The translations under genes were made by a program, and so were the position numbers. Below the pieces are notes generated by a model. It searched no databases and was not told where the DNA came from. It was given only the letters and a program-made list of their open reading frames with translations. Positions 1-7,392 of a DNA stretch of 53,824 nucleotides are shown here, piece by piece; within the stretch, counting starts at the first letter, position 1; each line of letters opens with the position of its first letter. Source of the stretch: an uncultured Clostridia bacterium (GTDB taxonomy: Bacteria; Bacillota; Clostridia; Peptostreptococcales; Anaerovoracaceae); the NCBI GenBank assembly GCA_945828095.1, contig CALZOZ010000005.1:1-53824 (forward strand), in the 5' to 3' direction.

Positions 1-110
1 ATACAGGGAAAAACAAGGGCAGAATGTCCCTATATATTCCCATATATCTGACTTTTTTCAAAGATTTTCATCAGATTGCAAATACAAACATTATATGTGT
101 AATATGCGTA

Positions 111-148
111 GAAAAAGCCACGAACATCATATGACATTCATGGCCTTT
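111..148 (-). terminator. Rho-independent terminator of the antiporter gene
   Basis: Read on the minus strand, GCCATGAA (137-144) pairs with TTCGTGGC (117-124, one G-T pair) and is followed by a run of T (complement of 111-116). It lies about 70 bases past the stop codon of the minus-strand antiporter gene. Confidence 0.6.
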
Positions 149-160
149 GTCTACAGTCTG

Positions 161-193
161 AATCCGGGCTGAAATGACCAGCCCGGATTTTTT
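161..193 (+). terminator. Plus-strand terminator-like hairpin
   Basis: A perfect 10-bp stem, AATCCGGGCT (161-170) with AGCCCGGATT (180-189), is followed by T residues on the plus strand. It would end transcription arriving from a gene left of the window. Bases 1-110 contain no convincing gene. Confidence 0.5.
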
Positions 194-213
194 AATATTT
201 AAGGTTTAATATT

Positions 214-1539
214 TTACAGAAGCGGAGCTACAAAGATTGCGCAAAGTGCAATCGGAATATTGTAGCAAAGAGCTGTCGGTACGCATGTATCCCAGATGTG
301 ATCGTGCTGTCCGTCAGCATTAAGACCGGATGTAGGTCCAAGAGTTGTATCGGATGCCGGTGAACCTGCGTCTCCAAGAGCGGCAGCCGCTGCGATAAGC
401 ATTACCGTACCGCCTACGCTGAATCCCATCTGTGCACAAAGAGGAACGTAGAGAACTGCAAGTACAGGAATTGTTCCGAAGGATGTTCCGATACCGATGG
501 TAATGATAAGACCGATAACCATCATAACTGCAGCTGCCAGGAACTTGCTGCCTCCCATTATTGAAAGAGAAGCTTCAACCAGTTCTCCTACGGCACCTGT
601 TTCGTTCATTACATTTGCATAACCTGCTGCAACCAGCATGATGAATGCGATTACACCCATGATGGCAAAGCCGTTTTTAACCACAGTTTCCAAATCCTTC
701 ATCTTTACAGCACCACCTGCAACCATGATGATGATTCCTGCCAGGGCACCCAGCGGAAGTGAATCGGTCAGAAGGTTGATAACCAGTGTGCCAACAGCTG
801 CCACCAGAGTCACCCAGTGAGCTGCATTCATTTTAAGTGCTACAGGCTTGCCGTTCTCATCAAGTTCCACAGGTGCAGCACCTACGATTTCGCGATTTTC
901 GTAGTCTCTAGGTTTTCTGAAAACAAAGATTGCAATAGCAAGTCCGATAATCATGGAAGCGCCAAGCGGCCATGTGTAGTGCCATACGTTTCCTATTTCG
1001 ATATTCATTCCGTTTGCACCAAGGTTGTCCGCAATAAGACCCTGGAATATGTATCCGAAACCAAAAGGCAGAGCGATATAAGGTGCCTTAAGACCGAAAG
1101 CCAGTGCTGAAGCAGCACTTCTTCTGTCAAGTCTCATCTCATTCATAAGAGGAAGAAGAGACGGTATTAAAATAGGGATGAAAGCAATGTGTACAGGAAT
1201 CAGGTTCTGTGAACAGCAAGCTACCAGAGCCAGAGCGATTACAAGAGCCAGTGCGTTCTTTCCTACTACATGCGAAATCTTCTGTGAAAGAATCTCGGTA
1301 ATACCTGTATAAGCCATTCCGCTGGCCAGAATTCCCAGCAGAATATAGCTGAGTGCCGTTGTGGCGTTGCCGCCCATACCATCGATAAGTACTCCCATGG
1401 TATCCACAATAGACATTCCTGCCAGGACACCTGCTGCCATCGCTGAAATCAACAGAGAAATCAGTACGTTGATTTTAAGCATGCAGAGCACTATAAGAAG
1501 TACAACTGCAATTACTATTGGGTTGAAAATAATTTCCAT
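214..1539 (-). CDS. Na+/H+ antiporter family protein (YuiF-like)
   Basis: A 441-residue, highly hydrophobic carrier with about 11-12 predicted membrane segments, of the ion-transporter superfamily group annotated as Na+/H+ antiporter family or putative amino-acid permease (YuiF type). Typical signatures are visible: a GIGTSFGTIPVLAVLY segment and, near the C-terminus, LGDAGSPASDTTLGPTSG, an acidic/SDTT motif found across NhaC-like carriers. The start at 1539 is chosen because AAAGGAGT lies 8 bases upstream; a longer frame reaching 1668 has no ribosome binding site and runs over the promoter. A sigma-54 promoter (1586-1601) precedes it, and the divergent small gene at 1941 has one too, so expression is probably switched by the neighbouring activator gene (2288-4366). 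The transported amino acid or ion cannot be deduced; lysine or a related cationic amino acid would fit the context (inference). Confidence 0.85.
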   Translation of the reverse strand: MEIIFNPIVIAVVLLIVLCMLKINVLISLLISAMAAGVLAGMSIVDTMGVLIDGMGGNATTALSYILLGILASGMAYTGITEILSQKISHVVGKNALALVIALALVACCSQNLIPVHIAFIPILIPSLLPLMNEMRLDRRSAASALAFGLKAPYIALPFGFGYIFQGLIADNLGANGMNIEIGNVWHYTWPLGASMIIGLAIAIFVFRKPRDYENREIVGAAPVELDENGKPVALKMNAAHWVTLVAAVGTLVINLLTDSLPLGALAGIIIMVAGGAVKMKDLETVVKNGFAIMGVIAFIMLVAAGYANVMNETGAVGELVEASLSIMGGSKFLAAAVMMVIGLIITIGIGTSFGTIPVLAVLYVPLCAQMGFSVGGTVMLIAAAAALGDAGSPASDTTLGPTSGLNADGQHDHIWDTCVPTALCYNIPIALCAIFVAPLL

Positions 1540-1585
1540 ACATTTTACTCCTTTTACGTGATAAATCGTTACTGTTTTATAACAA

Positions 1586-1601
1586 GCAAGTATCATGCCA
1601 A
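1586..1601 (-). promoter_or_regulatory. Sigma-54 (-24/-12) promoter of the YuiF-like antiporter
   Basis: The minus strand reads TTGGCATGATACTTGC, matching TGGCAY-N5-TTGC with the required 12-base spacing between the GG and GC pairs. The GC element lies 47 bases upstream of the antiporter start codon. Confidence 0.75.
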
Positions 1602-1663
1602 TATCTCGATGTCGAAAAATGTTGAAAAATGAATGCGCTATATAGCGATTTCTGCTGTTTTGC

Positions 1664-1710
1664 ACCATTTATGGGTCATGAGTCATTTTCCGTTGAACCA
1701 TTTTTGAGTC
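1664..1710. promoter_or_regulatory. Paired putative enhancer sites for a sigma-54 activator
   Basis: Two copies of one 14-bp motif, ACCATTTATGGGTC (1664-1677) and ACCATTTTTGAGTC (1697-1710), start 33 bp apart, about three helical turns. Very similar copies, ACCGTTTTCGGTTC and ACCATTTTCGGTTC, lie between the activator gene and the next antiporter (4385-4429), 31 bp apart. This pair sits between two divergent sigma-54 promoters, at about 63-110 bp from the left one and 140-185 bp from the right one, the usual place for upstream activating sites. The remainder of 1540-1940 is AT-rich and shows no gene. Confidence 0.6.
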
Positions 1711-1848
1711 GAAATACATTTTTCCTCTATGTCAGGTGCATCACATTCGGGGATATATTTCTTATATATAATTGAAGATTTTGGCAATTTCCCGGAAAAA
1801 ACGACCTTTTTTCAGTTTTTTTCATCTTTTTTACCCTTTCTCCAAAAC

Positions 1849-1864
1849 TTGGCACGGTATATGC
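1849..1864 (+). promoter_or_regulatory. Sigma-54 (-24/-12) promoter of the 79-residue protein gene
   Basis: TTGGCACGGTATATGC has a perfect -24 element (TGGCAC) and correct 12-base GG-to-GC spacing; the -12 element is ATGC instead of TTGC. It lies 77 bases before the start codon of the small gene at 1941. Confidence 0.7.
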
Positions 1865-1940
1865 AATAAATGTTGGTACAAAGAAAAAAACCAAACAAGC
1901 AATAAAAAATAACTAAAAGATGTACATGGAGGTAATCAAA

Positions 1941-2180
1941 ATGACTAACAAGAAACAGGTTTTAGACTATGCTTTCGAAGAAGCAGTAGGAACAATCAAC
2001 TTAAACTCAATCACCAAAGAAGTTGCTGAAGAAGCAATCGCTACAGCAATGATGGGATATGCTGCTCGTGAAGGATATGAATTCACTAAAGAAGAAGTTC
2101 ACGCTACAATCGTTGCAGGCTTCGAAACTTTAGCTAAGTCAAGAGCTGACTTCACTCTTCAGACTTGGACAATGAAATAA
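1941..2180 (+). CDS. Small protein of unknown function, sigma-54 controlled
   Basis: A 79-residue soluble protein that I do not recognise. It begins MTNKKQVLDYAFEEAVGTIN, is rich in Glu and Ala, has no signal peptide, membrane segment or cysteine, and looks largely helical. GGAGGT ends 6 bases before the ATG at 1941; an in-frame ATG at 1920 lacks this spacing. Codon choice is strongly biased (GCT, GAA, ATC), as in highly expressed genes. It has its own sigma-54 promoter (1849-1864) and ends at a strong terminator (2253-2283), so it is monocistronic. It lies between the YuiF-like antiporter and the sigma-54 activator and shares the enhancer pair at 1664-1710. It could be a small adaptor or modulator of amino-acid metabolism; there is no direct evidence for any function. 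Confidence 0.8.
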   Translation: MTNKKQVLDYAFEEAVGTINLNSITKEVAEEAIATAMMGYAAREGYEFTKEEVHATIVAGFETLAKSRADFTLQTWTMK

Positions 2181-2252
2181 AACCCCTAGATACCCATAGT
2201 AGGTCCTCATCCTACACACCACATACAATAAATAAAGAATAAAGAATGAATC

Positions 2253-2283
2253 AAAAAAGGATGCCCTTGCGGCATCCTTTTTT
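2253..2283. terminator. Bidirectional terminator
   Basis: A 13-bp perfect stem (2253-2265 with 2271-2283) around the loop CTTGC carries an A-tract on the left and a T-tract on the right, so it can end both the plus-strand small gene and the convergent minus-strand activator gene. Confidence 0.9.
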
Positions 2284-2287
2284 CAAG

Positions 2288-4366
2288 CTATAAATTATGT
2301 TTAAGCTTTTTTCTCGCCAGAGTGGTCTGCGGAATTCCCAGGAACTCCGCTGCTTTTCTGGTAGTACCCTTTTTATTTAATGCATATGCGATGATTTTCT
2401 TTTCCTGCTCGTCCATGAGCTGATTAAAGTCAATTGACTCCGCTCCAGCCATTTCCTTGCGGATGTCCATTGTCACCTCTCCCATCACATTTCTGTTCAG
2501 CAGCATATCCACCGCGTAGCCGTCAATAACACGTCCTTTTTCGGCAATATAAAGTCTATGTATTGTGTTTTCAAGTTCACGGACATTGCCCGGCCAGTGG
2601 TATTCTTCAAGCTGCCTGTATGCGTCATCGGCAAAACTCTTTTCTATTCCGTATCTCTGGCTGTAGTTCTTCAGGAAAGCATCGGCCAGACAGCTTATAT
2701 CATCCTTTCTGAATCTCAACGGAGGTACATTTATCAGGCAAATGTTCATTCTGTAGTAAAGGTCTTCCCTGAATTTCCCGTCCTCCACAAGCTTCTTCAG
2801 AGGTATATTGTTAGCACAAATTACACGTACATTTACATGCTTCGGCTGAGTTCCTCCTACACGGTAATATGTATTTTCCTGAAGAACCCGGAGCAGCTTG
2901 GCCTGCATTTCCAGGGAAAGGCTGCCTATTTCGTCCAGGAAAAGCGTTCCGTTGTTGGCCAGTTCGAAATATCCTTCCTTGCCTCCGGCCTGAGCACCGG
3001 TAAATGAGCCCTTCTCATAACCGAAGAATTCCGACTCCGCAAGACTCTCTGAAATAGTGGCACAGTTTATCTTTACACATGGCTTATCCCTGCGCGGGCT
3101 GTTCTGATGAATAAGGTTAAACACCTTCTCTTTTCCTACGCCGGTTTCTCCCTGAATTATGACATTGCAGTCATACTGGGCAACATTGAGAATCTCTCCG
3201 ACCATTTCAGCAGTAACCTGGCTCTTATATATAAATCCGTCTATCTGCTGTGCTGCAGCCTTAGTAGACTCTTTTGAGTATCTTCGAGGTTTGAAATTTA
3301 TCTTTTTCTTTCCCGCATAAAATGCATCCAGCCGGTTGAGTGCCGGCTCCGACTTATTGACAATCTCTACAGCAAAGTCGTAAGCAAAATCGCTGTATCC
3401 ATCAAGTCCATAATGAGTTACATTCTTTTTCAGGCAATCCACCACAAGCAGTCCCTGGGAATAACGGCTGTTCATACTGGTATAACAGATCAGTCCGTTA
3501 TTTTTGGCAATGAGGGCAGCCACGCTTTCGCAGCCTTTAATATTTTCCAGATTGATTACCGCATCAAAGGCTCTGCCATCCTCACCGCTCATAATGTGTT
3601 CAACGGCTTCAACAGGTTTGCTTAAATCGACAAAATATATGCCGTCCACAAGATTACCAAAAACGGTTCGCAGGTCTTCTCTTGTTATACCGTGGAAATA
3701 CGCAGTGTCTATGATAAACTTTACGAGGACACCCTCTTTGCCCTTATCCTTCACCATCTGAGCATAGAAAATGGCCTCTGAAATATTACTTCCTATTATA
3801 GCTGCACTCTCCACTCCCATGGTCTCAATCTCGCGGCCGATTCCGTAAATACTGCCCTCTTCTTCAAGAGCTCTGGCAAGGTGAGTTGTGGCCCTGCTGT
3901 CAGGGTTATCTATCTTTACAAGACGGGAACTTTCAAAACAGATTACATATCCGCTGCACTCTATTTTACTGTAATATTCATCTATCTCACCTATTTTATC
4001 TATATAAGTTGGAAGTCCAGCCAAAGGTGTCAGGCCCACCACGCAGTCTCCTATTTTAAGATCTCCAAGATCAAAGCCGGGAGCCGCCTCCAGTATGGTA
4101 CCTACAAAAAGAGCACTGCTTTCTGTGTATGGATTATGCAGTTTGCCCCTCTCGCTGATTATTTTGATGATTCTTTCCTTTACTTCTTTGTTGTCGTACT
4201 CACATATGCTGCAAAGCTGATAGAAATTTTCTCTCTCAAACACTATGCTGTGCAGACCCACTTTAACTTCTCCCTGGCGCAGCTTAGGCGAATTATCCAG
4301 CTTCCACGCGGTTACCGGCAGGCTACCCGCCGGCTCTAAAACTCTATGCAGTCCAAAGTCACTCAT
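2288..4366 (-). CDS. Sigma-54 activator with a diaminohexanoate-dehydrogenase-like sensor domain
   Basis: A 692-residue enhancer-binding protein. Residues about 380-620 are the sigma-54 AAA+ domain: Walker A GETGVGKE (406-413), the sigma-54 contact loop as GSFTGA (453-458), and Walker B NGTLFLDEIG. The C-terminus (about 650-692) is a Fis-type helix-turn-helix containing RKAAEFLGIPQTTLARKKL. Residues 1-350 are not PAS or receiver: the opening GLHRVLEPAGSLPVTAWKLD and the segment ISERGKLHNP resemble L-erythro-3,5-diaminohexanoate dehydrogenase (Kdd) of lysine fermentation. The dinucleotide loop reads IIGSNISEA rather than a full GxGxxG, so this part probably senses a ligand rather than catalyses (inference). 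The start at 4366 is set by GGAGGAG just upstream. A sigma-70 promoter (4411-4440) drives it, overlapped by the putative enhancer sites, which suggests autoregulation. Confidence 0.9.
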   Translation of the reverse strand: MSDFGLHRVLEPAGSLPVTAWKLDNSPKLRQGEVKVGLHSIVFERENFYQLCSICEYDNKEVKERIIKIISERGKLHNPYTESSALFVGTILEAAPGFDLGDLKIGDCVVGLTPLAGLPTYIDKIGEIDEYYSKIECSGYVICFESSRLVKIDNPDSRATTHLARALEEEGSIYGIGREIETMGVESAAIIGSNISEAIFYAQMVKDKGKEGVLVKFIIDTAYFHGITREDLRTVFGNLVDGIYFVDLSKPVEAVEHIMSGEDGRAFDAVINLENIKGCESVAALIAKNNGLICYTSMNSRYSQGLLVVDCLKKNVTHYGLDGYSDFAYDFAVEIVNKSEPALNRLDAFYAGKKKINFKPRRYSKESTKAAAQQIDGFIYKSQVTAEMVGEILNVAQYDCNVIIQGETGVGKEKVFNLIHQNSPRRDKPCVKINCATISESLAESEFFGYEKGSFTGAQAGGKEGYFELANNGTLFLDEIGSLSLEMQAKLLRVLQENTYYRVGGTQPKHVNVRVICANNIPLKKLVEDGKFREDLYYRMNICLINVPPLRFRKDDISCLADAFLKNYSQRYGIEKSFADDAYRQLEEYHWPGNVRELENTIHRLYIAEKGRVIDGYAVDMLLNRNVMGEVTMDIRKEMAGAESIDFNQLMDEQEKKIIAYALNKKGTTRKAAEFLGIPQTTLARKKLKHNL

Positions 4367-4384
4367 TTTCTCCTCCATGCACGC

Positions 4385-4429
4385 ACCGTTTTCGGTTCAC
4401 GTGTTGCTTTATTGTACCATTTTCGGTTC
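4385..4429. promoter_or_regulatory. Paired putative enhancer/operator sites
   Basis: ACCGTTTTCGGTTC (4385-4398) and ACCATTTTCGGTTC (4416-4429) start 31 bp apart; the first has a perfect ACCG-N4-CGGT dyad. They lie about 110-150 bp upstream of the sigma-54 promoter at 4538 and match the pair at 1664-1710. The right site falls inside the -35/-10 spacer of the activator's own promoter and the left one in its untranslated leader. Confidence 0.65.
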
Positions 4430-4440
4430 GCATTTGTCAA
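4411..4440 (-). promoter_or_regulatory. Sigma-70 promoter of the sigma-54 activator gene
   Basis: On the minus strand, TTGACA (4435-4440) and TACAAT (4411-4416) are separated by 18 bases. It lies 45 bases upstream of the activator start at 4366. Confidence 0.75.
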
Positions 4441-4537
4441 TATAAGCGCAGGAATATAATCAGTCGTCCTTTGGAGTTTATCGTTCTAAAGTCTATATTT
4501 CAACGCTTTGCTAAGTATTTGCTAAAAATTTGTCGAA

Positions 4538-4553
4538 TTGGCACGAAATTTGC
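4538..4553 (+). promoter_or_regulatory. Sigma-54 (-24/-12) promoter of the NhaC-family gene
   Basis: TTGGCACGAAATTTGC matches the TGGCAC-N5-TTGC consensus exactly and lies 57 bases before the start codon at 4610. Confidence 0.88.
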
Positions 4554-4609
4554 TAATTAATGTGGACGTATTATATACCCAACATTTAAAGAAAAGGAGA
4601 AATCATCAA

Positions 4610-6091
4610 ATGAACTTTTTAAAGGCTTTTATTAAGTTCGTTCCTGTATTCATTCTCGCTGGATTGATGATTCAGGGACAAGACGCAATGATTGCAGCAC
4701 CTCTCGCTTTCTTATGCGCAGTTGTAGTTGCAATGCTCGTTGCAAAGAAAAAATGGCAGGAATGCTTAGACTCTGCTATGGATTCTGTAAAGAACATCTT
4801 AGTGGCTTTATTCATCCTTATGCTGGCTTATGTAATGGCTAACTGCTTCATGAGCTTCGGCGTAGGCGCATCAGTAGTAAACATCGCATTAAAACTCGGT
4901 GTTACTGCTAAGACTGTTGCTTGCGTAGGTCTTGTTTGTACCGGTGTACTTTCAGTTGCAACAGGTACTTCATGGGGAACCTTCGCAGCATGTGCACCAA
5001 TTTTCTTATGGTTATCACACATCGTAGGCGGAAACGTTTATCTTACTGTATGTGCTATCGCCGGCGGAGCTTGCTTCGGAGACAACATCGGTCTTATTTC
5101 CGATACTACCATCGTATCCTCCGGTATCCAGGGCGTACAGGTTACAGACAGAATCAGACACCAGGGTGTTTGGTCAGTTGCCTGCCTTGTTTTAGCTGCT
5201 ATCGCATTCTTCGTAGCTGCTACAGTAATGGGATTAAACGGAACAGGCGATGCTTCCACAGTTATGGACAACATCACTCCTGAAATCCAGGCTTTCCTTG
5301 AAGAGGAACGTCCTGCAGCACTTGACCTTCTCAACCAGGTTGCTGACGGTGTTGCTCTTTACATGGTAATTCCTCTGGTTCTGGTAATCGTTCTCGCAGT
5401 TATGGGTGTTAACACATTTGCTTGTATCGGAAGCGGTATCGTTTCTTCATACCTCTTAGGTCTCGTTGCAGGAACTGCTTGCGATGTTCAGACATTCTTA
5501 GATGACTATGTTTTCACAGGTATCGAAGATGCAGGTGCTTGGGTAATTCCTATGATGATGTGGGTTGCAGCATTCGGTGGTGTAATGCAGTGCATGGACG
5601 CTTTTGCTCCTTTAGCAGCACTCATCGCAAAGATGTCAAAGAAGGTAAGACACTTACTTGGATGGAACGCAGTTCTTTCCTTACTCGGCAATGTGGCTCT
5701 TGCTGACGAAATGGCTCAGATCGTTACAATCGGACCGGTTATCAAGCAGGTTACAGAAGACAACGTTGTATGCGAAACAGAAGAAGCTGCTTACAAGCTG
5801 AAGCTGAGAAACGCTACCTTCGGAGATGCTATGGGCGTATTCGGTTCACAGCTGATTCCTTGGCACGTATACCTTGGTTTCTATGTAGGTATTGCTGCTG
5901 GAGTATATCCGCTGGTAGAACTTACAAACATGGACTTCATCAAGTACAACTTCATGGCTATGATCGCTGTTGCTTCACTTCTCATCTTAACATTCACAGG
6001 ACTTGACAGATTCGTTCCTATGTTCAAGATGCCTACCGAACCTGAAGTTCAGTTAAAGAAGAACCTCAAGAAGGATCAGCAGGCTGCATAA
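4610..6091 (+). CDS. NhaC-family Na+/H+ antiporter-like carrier
   Basis: A 493-residue integral membrane carrier of the NhaC family. It shows the family's signature blocks: GTSWGTFAACAPIF near residue 125 and GGACFGDNIGLISDTTI near residue 160 (the FGD...SDTT motif), repeated in looser form as LLGNVALADEMAQIVTIGP and TFGDAMGVFGSQLIPW in the C-terminal half. About 11-12 membrane segments are apparent and the C-terminus is lysine-rich. AAAAGGAG precedes the ATG at 4610; an upstream extension to 4538 would overlap the promoter and is rejected. Transcription should depend on sigma-54 and the divergent activator, whose sensor domain points to lysine-type fermentation. An amino-acid/Na+ exchange role is therefore as plausible as pure Na+/H+ antiport (inference). 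Codon bias suggests high expression. Confidence 0.9.
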   Translation: MNFLKAFIKFVPVFILAGLMIQGQDAMIAAPLAFLCAVVVAMLVAKKKWQECLDSAMDSVKNILVALFILMLAYVMANCFMSFGVGASVVNIALKLGVTAKTVACVGLVCTGVLSVATGTSWGTFAACAPIFLWLSHIVGGNVYLTVCAIAGGACFGDNIGLISDTTIVSSGIQGVQVTDRIRHQGVWSVACLVLAAIAFFVAATVMGLNGTGDASTVMDNITPEIQAFLEEERPAALDLLNQVADGVALYMVIPLVLVIVLAVMGVNTFACIGSGIVSSYLLGLVAGTACDVQTFLDDYVFTGIEDAGAWVIPMMMWVAAFGGVMQCMDAFAPLAALIAKMSKKVRHLLGWNAVLSLLGNVALADEMAQIVTIGPVIKQVTEDNVVCETEEAAYKLKLRNATFGDAMGVFGSQLIPWHVYLGFYVGIAAGVYPLVELTNMDFIKYNFMAMIAVASLLILTFTGLDRFVPMFKMPTEPEVQLKKNLKKDQQAA

Positions 6092-6121
6092 GCTTAAAAT
6101 TTAAACTTAACAGTAATTACG

Positions 6122-6149
6122 GGCAGGCCGTTTCGGTCTGCCTGTTTTA
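6122..6149 (+). terminator. Rho-independent terminator
   Basis: GCAGGCC pairs with GGTCTGC (one G-T pair) around a short loop, followed by TGTTTTATT, 31 bases after the NhaC-like stop codon. Confidence 0.8.
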
Positions 6150-6240
6150 TTATTTATAGCCTGCCTTCTGTAATATTTCCCTGTCGTGGGAATAAAGTAT
6201 TACATGACCGGGTACTCAATCTGCCCGTCGGAGGTTGTAA

Positions 6241-7113
6241 ATGAAAAAAACGGATTATCTTCTTTTGCTTTTTTTAGTGCTGCTCATGGGCGCAGGAATC
6301 CTGACCTATATAGGCTCCTGCAGCAGAATGGCTTCAGCCCATACTCCCCTGTCCCTTTCTGACTCACGTGCATCCGTGGACATACCCATCCTTATGTACC
6401 ACAGCATTTCCAAAGACGCCTCCGGTGAAAACGAATATACCATTTCTGCATCACGGTTTGAAAAAGATTTAAAGTGGCTTCAGGATAACGGATACACCAC
6501 GATTTTTCCTTCACAGCTTGCCGCCTATGTAAATGAGGGTGCAATGCTTCCCGCAAAGCCCGTTATATTAAGCTTTGACGATGGATTTGCAAACAACTAC
6601 CTCTACGCCTTCCCGCTGCTCCAAAAGTACAATATGAAGGCCGTTATAGCCCTTATAGGCGTTGAATCGGACAGAAGCTCCGGTGATATTTACCGCAGCC
6701 AGGAGTACGGCAATATGACCTGGGGCGAGGCGGCAATTCTGGCTCGTTCAGGATTGGTGGAACTGGCCAGTCATACCTACGATCTTCACACCATTTCCGC
6801 TGCACGCAAAGGCGCAGATAAAAGTCCCGGTGAAAGTGCTGCGGACTACAGACAGGTTCTGACTGAGGATCTTACTAAAAATCAGGAGCTCATAGAAGCA
6901 GCTTCAGGCAAGGCCCCCGTTACTTTTGCATGGCCCTTTGGCGCATATCCTGCGGATAGAAGCGCTGACCCGATTTTAAGAGACATAGGCTTTGACTTAA
7001 CATTTACATCGTATCAGCACACCAGCACAGTGGAAAAAGGCAATCCTGAAAGCCTCTACGGGCTGGGAAGATATCTTCGCACGCCTTCCTTTGACATTAA
7101 GAAAATTATTTGA
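6241..7113 (+). CDS. Polysaccharide deacetylase (NodB domain), membrane-anchored
   Basis: A 290-residue extracytoplasmic carbohydrate esterase of family 4, probably removing N-acetyl groups from cell-wall glycan. Residues 5-25 form an N-terminal hydrophobic anchor or signal. The NodB domain spans about 48-280: IPILMYHSI, the metal/catalytic motif LSFDDGFANN (two Asp), the histidine motif ELASHTYDLH, and the late motif FAWPFGAYP. GGAGGT lies 5 bases before the ATG. Length and motif order are normal for one-domain clostridial deacetylases. A small membrane-protein gene follows after 44 bases in the same direction and may be cotranscribed. The exact substrate (peptidoglycan or another polymer) cannot be told. 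Confidence 0.9.
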   Translation: MKKTDYLLLLFLVLLMGAGILTYIGSCSRMASAHTPLSLSDSRASVDIPILMYHSISKDASGENEYTISASRFEKDLKWLQDNGYTTIFPSQLAAYVNEGAMLPAKPVILSFDDGFANNYLYAFPLLQKYNMKAVIALIGVESDRSSGDIYRSQEYGNMTWGEAAILARSGLVELASHTYDLHTISAARKGADKSPGESAADYRQVLTEDLTKNQELIEAASGKAPVTFAWPFGAYPADRSADPILRDIGFDLTFTSYQHTSTVEKGNPESLYGLGRYLRTPSFDIKKII

Positions 7114-7157
7114 TAAAATAGGCTCATAACATAAGATTGAATTAGGAGGGCTTACCG

Positions 7158-7325
7158 ATGATGCACAAAAGCAACGATAAAAATGAAGGAAAAAATGTAG
7201 ACGTAACGGTTAATGTAGACGTATCCAAGATAGTAAGAAATGTAGCTGTAGCAGGAGTTCTCATCGTGGGAATAATCTTCGGCTGCAATACCTACAGAAA
7301 GCTTTGCGAGTGGGAAGAAGAGTGA
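7158..7325 (+). CDS. Small single-span membrane protein
   Basis: A 55-residue reading frame below usual ORF-length cut-offs. AGGAGGG lies 7 bases before the ATG at 7158 (a second ATG follows immediately). The product has a polar N-terminus with an alternating VDVTVNVDVSKIV stretch, one hydrophobic segment (about residues 29-42, VAVAGVLIVGIIFG) and a charged tail ending EWEEE. It ends just before a strong plus-strand terminator (7355-7392), so the deacetylase and this gene form a likely two-gene unit. Function is unknown. Confidence 0.65.
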   Translation: MMHKSNDKNEGKNVDVTVNVDVSKIVRNVAVAGVLIVGIIFGCNTYRKLCEWEEE

Positions 7326-7354
7326 TTCATTTTCGGTTCGCGAATAAAAAGTAC

Positions 7355-7392
7355 GCCGCAGGACACTTCTATCAGTGACTGCGGCTTTTTTT
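7355..7392 (+). terminator. Rho-independent terminator
   Basis: GCCGCAG (7355-7361) pairs with CTGCGGC (7379-7385), followed by seven T. It overlaps the last codons of the convergent minus-strand gene ending at 7372. Confidence 0.85.
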
